Origin: Bifidobacterium breve
GTDB lineage: Bacteria; Actinomycetota; Acidimicrobiia; Acidimicrobiales; Ilumatobacteraceae
Direction of reading: 5' to 3'
Assembly (NCBI GenBank): GCA_945896935.1
Contig: CAMDER010000083.1
Location: forward strand, 1-7,506
Length of the DNA: 7,506 nucleotides
Below are positions 1-3,950 of the stretch, piece by piece; the first letter of the stretch is position 1, and each line of letters begins with the position of its first letter. Made by a program: the position numbers and the translations under genes. The notes under the pieces are model-generated. The model saw only the letters and a list, made by a program, of their open reading frames with translations. It searched no databases and was not told where the DNA came from.

Positions 1-131
1 CGCTCTTCATTCACTAAACGGGCGCCTGGATCAAAGAAGGTCTGAGCAATGTAGGTGGCACGGCGGGGGTCGCCAGGGCACAAAACAGCGGGGGCGTAGT
101 CGCCTGGTTCGGCTCGTAAATGAATGGGCAT
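1..131 (-). CDS. deoD: Purine nucleoside phosphorylase, DeoD type (N-terminal fragment, cut by left window edge)
   Basis: This is the first 43 codons of a gene that continues leftward out of the window. The translation begins MPIHLRAEPGDYAPAVLCPG and continues DPRRATYIAQTFF. It follows the N-terminus of E. coli-type DeoD closely: an 'IxAExGD' segment, then the 'PGDPxRAxYIAxTF' block. In that family Gly20 and Arg24 bind phosphate, and both are present here at the same positions. DeoD is a cytoplasmic hexamer that splits purine (deoxy)ribonucleosides with phosphate into base and pentose-1-phosphate, in purine salvage. The ATG at 131-129 is the natural family start. No Shine-Dalgarno sequence precedes it, but a TACGCT -10 box lies 6 nt upstream, so the transcript is probably leaderless. 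Only the N-terminus is visible, so the family call is good but substrate class and integrity cannot be judged. Confidence 0.88.
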   Translation of the reverse strand, partial: MPIHLRAEPGDYAPAVLCPGDPRRATYIAQTFFDPGARLVNEE

Positions 132-143
132 GTTTTCAGCGTA
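132..143 (-). promoter_or_regulatory. Leaderless -10 element for deoD (TACGCT, 6-nt gap, ATG)
   Basis: On the minus strand TACGCT (143-138) is followed by GAAAAC and then directly by the deoD ATG. This is the TANNNT-N6-start layout of actinobacterial leaderless promoters, where transcription begins at the A of the start codon. No convincing -35 hexamer is visible. The assignment rests on position plus the absence of a ribosome binding site. Confidence 0.55.
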
Positions 144-154
144 GGCGAGTCAGT

Positions 155-166
155 TACTCTCATACT
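155..166 (+). promoter_or_regulatory. Leaderless -10 element for the oxygenase-fae operon (TACTCT, 6-nt gap, GTG)
   Basis: TACTCT (155-160) is followed by CATACT and then GTG at 167, the same TANNNT-N6-start layout as on the opposite strand for deoD. It supports GTG 167 over the in-frame ATG at 182 as the start of the oxygenase, because neither has a Shine-Dalgarno sequence. The two divergent -10 boxes are only 11 bp apart, so RNA polymerase should not occupy both at once. Confidence 0.55.
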
Positions 167-973
167 GTGCTCCCTGCGCAAATGATCAACACTCGCCGCT
201 ACGACCTGAACGATCGGGCCGTGATTGAGTCGTGCGTGCAGCAAATGTCAACGCAGGGCGTGTGCGTTTTACCCGATTTTTTGACGGCGGAAGCGGTCGA
301 AGCTTTGCGCCAGCAATCTGATGCTTTGGCATTACAAGCTTTTCGTTCGGCTTCGCGCGCAACCCCGTACCTCGGTCCAGCCGACGAGTCGTTCGCAGTG
401 GGGCACCCGTGTAACACCATCACTAAAAGTTCAGTCGAAGTTGTTGCCTACGACCAGTTTGCTCACGCAGACGGATTGCGTGCGCTATACGAGTGGGATC
501 CGTTACTTGCATTCATCCGTGAATGCTTGGGCCTCGAGCATCTTTTCCGTTACGCCGATCCCTTTGGGGCACTCAATCTTGCGGTGATGCGCGATGGAGA
601 CTCACTCGGTTGGCACTTCGATATGACTGATTTTGTTGTGTCAATTGCCATTCAGTCGTCAACAAGCGGTGGACATTTTGAAAATGCCAAGCAGATTCGC
701 TCAAGCGATCAGCCGAATTACGAATCAATTCAAAACGTGCTCAATGGTCAATCGCCCGAGTTGATACGCACCGAACCGATGACACCAGGAACCTTGATGT
801 TGTTCAATGGCCGTTGGAGCATGCATCGAGTGACGACCATCGAGGGCGATGTACCGCGCTATGTCGCGCTCTTGGCGTACGACACCAAGCCTGGGACCGA
901 CTCAACCGACACGCTCAAGATGTCGCGCTACGGCCGACTTGCGAGCCAAGCAACGGAGACATTTCATGAGTGA
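167..973 (+). CDS. Non-haem Fe(II)/2-oxoglutarate-dependent oxygenase (resembles ArpA/BesD-related proteins)
   Basis: A 268-residue cytoplasmic protein with the facial triad of Fe(II)/2OG oxygenases. The HxD pair is H150-F-D152 in 'LGWHFDMTDFVVSIAIQ', and the distal histidine is H220 in 'LFNGRWSMHRV'. R231, in 'PRYVALLAYD' 11 residues after H220, is where the arginine that holds the 2OG carboxylate is expected. 'PGTLMLFNG' before the distal His is typical of the double-stranded beta-helix fold. The 'GWHFD...GGHFE' region recalls the ArpA-annotated group that includes the amino-acid halogenase BesD. Those halogenases replace the Asp with Gly; Asp is kept here, so hydroxylation or demethylation is more likely than halogenation. 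Substrate is unknown. The GTG at 167 is chosen for its leaderless -10 box; ATG 182 would remove five residues. The 3' end overlaps fae by 8 bp, so the two products are probably made together. Confidence 0.8.
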   Translation: MLPAQMINTRRYDLNDRAVIESCVQQMSTQGVCVLPDFLTAEAVEALRQQSDALALQAFRSASRATPYLGPADESFAVGHPCNTITKSSVEVVAYDQFAHADGLRALYEWDPLLAFIRECLGLEHLFRYADPFGALNLAVMRDGDSLGWHFDMTDFVVSIAIQSSTSGGHFENAKQIRSSDQPNYESIQNVLNGQSPELIRTEPMTPGTLMLFNGRWSMHRVTTIEGDVPRYVALLAYDTKPGTDSTDTLKMSRYGRLASQATETFHE

Positions 974-1502
974 AACGAACGACGTAGTTTTTGAAGTTGG
1001 TGAAGGATTTGCCGGCGAGGGAGCGAATGCTGCCCATATCAATACTGTTTTAGGAAAAAAATCTGGACCAGTTGGCGGTGCATTTGTCAGCACTTTGGGA
1101 TCACCAACAGTGGGGCACATTCCGTTTTTGGTGGTGTGGAAACCCAATGTGCCAGTCACTCCAGCGACGCTGTTCGTCAACAAAGCCGCGATCGAAAGTG
1201 ACCAACATGGAGAACTCACGTGGGGTGCAGCTCAGGCCGGAGTCGCTCACGGGGTGACTGAATATGCGGCGCAAAGATTCACCGAATTAGGTCAAAGTGA
1301 TGCATTTGTCCTGCTCACAGCGGTGTGGGTCAACCCAAAAGCCAATGACGGCGAGGCGGTTTATCGCAATAATCATGTTGCAACACTCGCGGCTTTACAG
1401 CAAGGTGCGGCGATGCCCCAACAATCGTTGGCCGTTCGTGAACATCTGGCGGGCGGTCAGCCAGGCAATCCGTATTTCGCGCCGTACGTCGCGAAGGGTT
1501 AG
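966..1502 (+). CDS. fae: Formaldehyde-activating enzyme (Fae) family protein
   Basis: A 178-residue protein matching the Fae family over most of its length. It shows 'VGEGFAGEGANAAHI' near the N-terminus with the conserved His (H24) of the AHI motif, which is the proposed catalytic residue in Methylorubrum Fae. It then has 'GPVGGAF', a 'PNVPVTPATLFVNKAAI' block, 'GAAQAGVAHGV', and 'LTAVWVNPKANDGEAVY'. Authentic Fae catalyses condensation of formaldehyde with tetrahydromethanopterin to methylene-H4MPT in the cytoplasm. Paralogues of unproven function also exist. The C-terminal tail after about residue 140 differs from the Methylorubrum enzyme as I recall it. The ATG at 966 is preceded by GGAG (955-958) at 7 nt spacing and overlaps the oxygenase stop in ATGAGTGA, giving translational coupling. 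Longer in-frame starts from 849 lie inside the oxygenase and are rejected. Family assignment is firm; true H4MPT activity is uncertain, as most Actinomycetota lack this cofactor. Confidence 0.87.
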   Translation: MSETNDVVFEVGEGFAGEGANAAHINTVLGKKSGPVGGAFVSTLGSPTVGHIPFLVVWKPNVPVTPATLFVNKAAIESDQHGELTWGAAQAGVAHGVTEYAAQRFTELGQSDAFVLLTAVWVNPKANDGEAVYRNNHVATLAALQQGAAMPQQSLAVREHLAGGQPGNPYFAPYVAKG

Positions 1503-1519
1503 AAATCTCCGGGGTTCGA

Positions 1520-1550
1520 GCGCTCGCACACATCTCTTGTGCGCTTGCGC
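1520..1550 (+). terminator. Possible terminator hairpin after fae
   Basis: CGCACA (1525-1530) pairs with TGTGCG (1538-1543) around a 7-nt loop. GCGC (1520-1523) can pair with GCGC (1547-1550) across a small asymmetric internal loop. It begins 18 nt after the fae stop. There is no T-run downstream, so it is either a weak or factor-assisted terminator or simply a 3'-end stabilising structure. Confidence 0.35.
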
Positions 1551-1680
1551 GCTGCCATCTCTCAGGGCTTTTGTCAGATTTCCCCTTGCATTAGGGGTCG
1601 TCCGTAGAGCAGAATGACAACCATGTAGTTACACGTGTGGAACTGCCCTGCGCAATGCGCGGACAAGAACCACACACGAG

Positions 1681-1694
1681 TGACCTAAGGGTCA
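1681..1694 (+). promoter_or_regulatory. Perfect inverted repeat over the whiB ribosome binding site
   Basis: TGACC (1681-1685) and GGTCA (1690-1694) form a perfect 5-bp inverted repeat around TAAG. The likely Shine-Dalgarno sequence AAGGG (1687-1691) lies in the loop and right arm, just before ATG 1697. It could be an operator for a dimeric regulator or a small RNA stem that hides the ribosome binding site. The remaining 194-bp gap between fae and whiB has other short symmetries (TGTA-GT-TACA at 1625-1634, GCGCA-A-TGCGC at 1650-1660) but no convincing -35/-10 pair. Confidence 0.35.
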
Positions 1695-1696
1695 AG

Positions 1697-1978
1697 ATGG
1701 CAGGCAGCCACATGAACGAATCGATGAGCGAGAACAACAACTGGCAGGACCAAGCGAACTGCTTGGGCGTCGACCCCGACCTCTTTTTCCCCGAGCGTGG
1801 AGCTTCCACCCGTGAGGCCAAAGAAGTGTGCCGTGGATGTGTTGTCCGCATGGATTGTCTTGAGTACGCCCTGGTGAATGGCGAGAAGTTCGGCATTTGG
1901 GGCGGCTTGTCAGAGCGCGAACGTCGTCGTCTGCGTCGCCAGCGCGCGCAGTCAAACCGTCGTATTGCAACAGCCTGA
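1697..1978 (+). CDS. whiB: WhiB-family iron-sulfur transcriptional regulator (WhiB / WhiB2-like)
   Basis: A 93-residue protein with the four-cysteine [4Fe-4S] ligand set of Wbl proteins: C22 in 'WQDQANCLGVDPDLFFP', then C45, C48 and C54 in 'VCRGCVVRMDC' (CX2CX5C). The 'FGIWGGLSERERRRLRR' turn and basic tail are the part that contacts sigma factor and DNA. 'FFPERGASTREAK' and 'CLEYAL...EKFGIWGGLSERER' match Streptomyces WhiB and mycobacterial WhiB2/WhmD more closely than WhiB1, 3 or 7. Those orthologues act with WhiA in cell division and sporulation septation; the role in a non-sporulating host is inferred to be division control. ATG 1697 is preferred because AAGGG sits 5 nt upstream. ATG 1712 or 1727 would shorten only the variable N-terminus, and an in-frame GTG at 1637 would add 20 poorly conserved residues. 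It converges on the next gene with 8 bp between the stop codons. Confidence 0.9.
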   Translation: MAGSHMNESMSENNNWQDQANCLGVDPDLFFPERGASTREAKEVCRGCVVRMDCLEYALVNGEKFGIWGGLSERERRRLRRQRAQSNRRIATA

Positions 1979-1986
1979 GTTTCTAG

Positions 1987-2820
1987 TTACGCAGTAAATG
2001 TGTAGCCGTGTTGACGGCGAAATTCAATTGTTCGTTCTGCACTGAGATCAAGTTCTTCCCAACGTTGCTGTGAAATTTTGTTCAGCGCGTTCTGCGATAT
2101 CAAACCAACGAGTTCACAACGTTCAATCTCGACATTGATTTGTTTGGCAAAGTGAATGACGCGGTCGGTTGCAATGTCGGGACCAACGCGGCCGGGTTCA
2201 AGCAGATTCATGCTGATTTGCCAATGATTTCTAACCCGAAGTGCCAATGTACGAATACCATCGCCGCGTACTGATTGGGCAATAGAACGAGCATCTTTTT
2301 CAGAAGTCTTTGTGGTGAGCCACACATTGTAAGCCGCTAATAAATCGCGGGCACCAACACATATCGCCCCGGCAGTCAAGTGAGGGGCGCTTGGTCCGTA
2401 TTGCGGTTGAAGATTTGTCCACGCATCACGACGAATATCGGGAAGCGATCGCTCGGTGCCATAAACAAAACATGGCACCGAAAATTCAGAGCTTGCCCAT
2501 CGAGCAAATTCATCACGTGCCAATATCGCGTCATGCATCGTTGATTCATCAAGAGCAATAAACGGAACGACATCAACAACGCCGAACCGGGGGTGAACAC
2601 CTTGATGCGTGTCTAGTTGAAGTAGTTGCACCGCGAGTTTGGTCAACCGTCGGGGAGCAGCAATCCCGATCAATGTGTAAACGCTGCGGTTGTGATCGGC
2701 ATCAACATGGACGTCCAGCAAATCGTCAGCACACCCGTCAGCAAGTTGGTGCAAGATATCAATATTGCGACCTTCGCTGATATTGATCACGCACTCGAGC
2801 ACAACTCCACTTTGGCACAT
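1987..2820 (-). CDS. ftcD: Glutamate formimidoyltransferase-like protein (FtcD N-terminal type), stand-alone
   Basis: A 277-residue protein of the formiminotransferase family. 'ECVINISEGRN' (residues 9-19), 'DADHNRSVYTLIG' (40-52) and 'HQGVHPRFGVVDVVPF' (72-87) are family signatures. H76 in HPR aligns with the catalytic His82 of mammalian FTCD. 'LVGLISQNAL' near residue 237 matches the C-terminal subdomain. Proven members move the formimino group from formiminoglutamate to tetrahydrofolate in histidine breakdown. There is no cyclodeaminase domain and no hut gene beside it, so the exact substrate is unsure. It still fits a one-carbon theme with the nearby fae. ATG 2820 is used; GTG 2802 would give 'MLECVINISEGR', which fits the family start better, but its GGAG lies only about 2 nt away. 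Neither start has a good ribosome binding site or a TANNNT box. It diverges from tatA across 56 bp. Confidence 0.85.
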   Translation of the reverse strand: MCQSGVVLECVINISEGRNIDILHQLADGCADDLLDVHVDADHNRSVYTLIGIAAPRRLTKLAVQLLQLDTHQGVHPRFGVVDVVPFIALDESTMHDAILARDEFARWASSEFSVPCFVYGTERSLPDIRRDAWTNLQPQYGPSAPHLTAGAICVGARDLLAAYNVWLTTKTSEKDARSIAQSVRGDGIRTLALRVRNHWQISMNLLEPGRVGPDIATDRVIHFAKQINVEIERCELVGLISQNALNKISQQRWEELDLSAERTIEFRRQHGYTFTA

Positions 2821-2864
2821 TGGCTTTTGGCGATTACGCCCTATTCAGAGTCCGAAATGGGTGC

Positions 2865-2876
2865 TACCCTAAAACC
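2865..2876 (+). promoter_or_regulatory. Leaderless -10 element for tatA (TACCCT, 6-nt gap, ATG)
   Basis: TACCCT (2865-2870) is followed by AAAACC and the tatA ATG at 2877, with no Shine-Dalgarno sequence. The layout is identical to that at deoD and the oxygenase gene. It argues for the 55-residue tatA start rather than the longer in-frame ORF that opens at 2820. Confidence 0.6.
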
Positions 2877-3044
2877 ATGCTTGCTGCCCTAGGAACACCA
2901 GAAATTATCGGAATTTGTGCCGTCGTCGCCCTGATGTTTGGCGGAGCGAAGATTCCAAAGTTCGCCCGAAGTCTTGGCCAGGCCCAGAAAGAGTTTAAGA
3001 AGGGTCTCGAAGACGGCGCAAAGGACGACTCCAAGTCAGAGTGA
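2877..3044 (+). CDS. tatA: Sec-independent translocase subunit TatA
   Basis: A 55-residue membrane protein with the TatA plan. A short N-terminal segment with a Glu ('GTPEI', E9) leads into a hydrophobic helix (about 9-21, 'EIIGICAVVALMF'). A Gly hinge and amphipathic helix follow ('FGGAKIPKFARSLGQAQKEF', 21-40), then a charged tail rich in Lys, Asp and Glu. TatA oligomers form the passage for folded twin-arginine substrates together with TatC, usually encoded elsewhere in Actinomycetota and absent from this window. The 'KIPKFARSLG' stretch is typical of actinobacterial TatA. The start follows a leaderless -10 box, and a longer in-frame start at 2820 would add 19 residues with no family resemblance. 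At 55 residues it is at the short end for the family. Confidence 0.9.
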   Translation: MLAALGTPEIIGICAVVALMFGGAKIPKFARSLGQAQKEFKKGLEDGAKDDSKSE

Positions 3045-3053
3045 TGTACTGAC

Positions 3054-3090
3054 CCGAACCCGGATGGGTTCGGATCAGATCTGTTCTGAT
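3054..3090. terminator. Tandem hairpins between convergent tatA and whiB-like gene
   Basis: CCGAACCC (3054-3061) pairs perfectly with GGGTTCGG (3066-3073) around a GGAT loop. Next to it ATCAGA (3074-3079) pairs with TCTGAT (3085-3090) around TCTGT. They fill nearly all the 53-bp gap between two converging genes, so they probably end transcripts from both sides. No clear T-run follows on either strand. Confidence 0.55.
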
Positions 3091-3097
3091 TGAGCGT

Positions 3098-3349
3098 TTA
3101 GACAGCCCGTACGGCGATACGGCGACGCTTGTTGATCCGGCGGCGTTCACGCTCGCTGCATCCGCCCCAAACACCGTGATCGATGTGGTTCTGGAGGGCA
3201 TATTCCAGGCAGGCGGCAGTCACTGAACAGGTCGCGCAAATCTTGCGGGCCTTATCAACGCCAACGCCATCGCTGGGGAAAAAGGTGTTTGGCGGGTAGG
3301 CGCGGCAAGCGCCATCGGCCATCCACGAGGCTATTGAGTCTTCATTCAT
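3098..3349 (-). CDS. WhiB-family iron-sulfur transcriptional regulator (second, subfamily unassigned)
   Basis: An 83-residue Wbl protein. Cluster ligands are C15 ('MADGACRAYPPNTFFP') and C38, C41, C47 ('ICATCSVTAAC', CX2CX5C). These are followed by 'CLEYALQNHIDHGVWGGCSERERR' and an Arg-rich tail ('RINKRRRIAVRAV') suited to DNA contact. It keeps the Wbl GVWGG turn, but an extra Cys (C64) follows where most members have Leu or Met. Wbl proteins use a [4Fe-4S] cluster to bind the primary sigma factor and tune promoter choice, often in response to NO or redox state. I cannot place it in a numbered WhiB class. The start is well supported: AAGGAG (minus strand 3363-3358) lies 8 nt before ATG 3349. 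It has a long 5' region with predicted stems, unlike its leaderless neighbours. Confidence 0.9.
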   Translation of the reverse strand: MNEDSIASWMADGACRAYPPNTFFPSDGVGVDKARKICATCSVTAACLEYALQNHIDHGVWGGCSERERRRINKRRRIAVRAV

Positions 3350-3643
3350 GGGTATTTCTCCTTGTGCGAAGGTGGTTTCCGCCCGCTTCGCCCTATGAGA
3401 AGTTGAGTTCTCCTTGACCCCAGTCAGACGTTCACTGGGGTTGTTGTCGTTCTCAACCGCTTTCAGTTAACCATGCCTGGCTGAAGAGAACCAGTCAGGG
3501 CTAGTTCTGACACGCACGTATCGCCGATAGGGTTTGCCTGACCAGCGGTTTTCCTGGTGAGAAATCAGTAAGTTTTTTGGCACACGCCCGAGAATCGACC
3601 GAGATCTTGCCCGACCAACGGCATTTCTCACTCAAGGAGTTCT
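3350..3643. other. Structured 294-bp intergenic region between divergent genes
   Basis: No convincing coding sequence is visible here. It holds three stems. The strongest is ACCCCAGT/ACTGGGGT (3417-3424 with 3434-3441, 9-nt loop), followed on the plus strand by a T-rich stretch. The second is CCTGGCTG/CAGTCAGG (3476-3483 with 3492-3499, one G-U pair). The third is a short ACCAG/CTGGT stem (3541-3545 with 3554-3558), with a T6 run at 3573-3578. The word CCAGTCAG occurs at 3420 and again at 3491. GAGAA-GTTGAG-TTCTC at 3397-3412 is a further weak stem. A possible plus-strand promoter is CTGACA (3507-3512) with TAGGGT (3528-3533), 15 nt apart, which could drive the small gene and ppk1. The region could be the whiB-like leader, an unannotated small RNA, or both. 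Confidence 0.4.
3417..3441 (+). terminator. Strong hairpin with T-rich tail (terminator-like, no known upstream gene)
   Basis: A perfect 8-bp stem, ACCCCAGT with ACTGGGGT, closes a 9-nt loop. On the plus strand it is followed by TGTTGTCGTTCTC, which is T-rich but not a clean T-run. GTTGAG (3402-3407) and CTCAAC (3452-3457) could add an outer stem. No plus-strand gene ends just before it, so it either closes an unseen small RNA or is part of the minus-strand leader of the whiB-like gene. Confidence 0.35.
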
Positions 3644-3910
3644 ATGTCCGATCTACACACCTCAGCCCAATCTCGAGCACATGTCCGCATCGTGTTTCTC
3701 GGCCCAGTAGCTCCGCACTGGGACGTCGTTGGCGACTTTGGCGATCGAACAGTCGTCGAAGAATTCCGCACGCGAGCCTTGGCACGTTTAGTTCTATTGC
3801 CGTACACCGATCCTCAGTTCAAGCGCAATCGTGAGCGCATCATGCGTGACGGTGAGCGCGAAAACGTGACGGTCGAGTGGGATCTCGGCTTCGACGAAAA
3901 TCTTTCCTGA
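3644..3910 (+). CDS. Small protein of unknown function upstream of ppk1
   Basis: An 88-residue soluble protein that I do not recognise. After a polar N-terminus (1-12) comes a probable beta strand ('VRIVFLGPVAPHW', 14-26). Then follow 'DVVGDFGDRTVVEEFRTRALARLVLL' (27-52), probably mostly helical, and a charged helix ('DPQFKRNRERIMRDGEREN', 56-74). A closing strand reads 'VTVEWDLGF' (75-83). There are no cysteines, signal peptide or membrane segment. Coding status is supported by AAGGAG (3634-3639) 4 nt before ATG 3644 and by its position 40 bp before ppk1 on the same strand with no terminator between. An overlapping 85-residue frame (3577-3834) lacks such a signal. Co-transcription with ppk1 suggests, but does not show, a link to polyphosphate metabolism. 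Confidence 0.72.
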   Translation: MSDLHTSAQSRAHVRIVFLGPVAPHWDVVGDFGDRTVVEEFRTRALARLVLLPYTDPQFKRNRERIMRDGERENVTVEWDLGFDENLS

Positions 3911-3950
3911 ACATCAGGTAAATACGCCGGCTTCGTGTCGGTGTTGACTA

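Noticed and set aside
14..244. 76-codon minus-strand frame overlapping the left edge
   Set aside because: It is in a different frame from the deoD N-terminus at 131-1, which has clear family motifs, and it also runs into the oxygenase gene.
849..965. Longer in-frame upstream extension of fae
   Set aside because: The extra 39 residues are encoded inside the oxygenase gene in another frame and do not resemble Fae. ATG 966 has a proper ribosome binding site.
167..973. BesD-type amino-acid halogenase
   Set aside because: The halogenases need Gly or Ala in place of the metal-binding carboxylate. Here D152 is present.
1681..1694. BldD binding site upstream of whiB
   Set aside because: The half-sites TGAC and GTCA are 6 bp apart, while the BldD consensus has 5 bp and a central C(A/T)G core that is missing.
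2820..2876. 19-residue N-terminal extension of TatA
   Set aside because: It does not look like TatA and it would span the leaderless -10 box and the divergent gap to ftcD.
3430..3457. PHO box in the gap upstream of the small gene and ppk1
   Set aside because: GTTCACT at 3430 and GTTCTCA at 3449 look tempting, but the spacing is not a multiple of 11 bp and the first lies in a hairpin arm.
3577..3834. 85-codon plus-strand frame overlapping the small gene
   Set aside because: It has no ribosome binding site, is rich in Arg and Ser as expected of an off-frame reading, and competes with the 3644 frame, which has AAGGAG.
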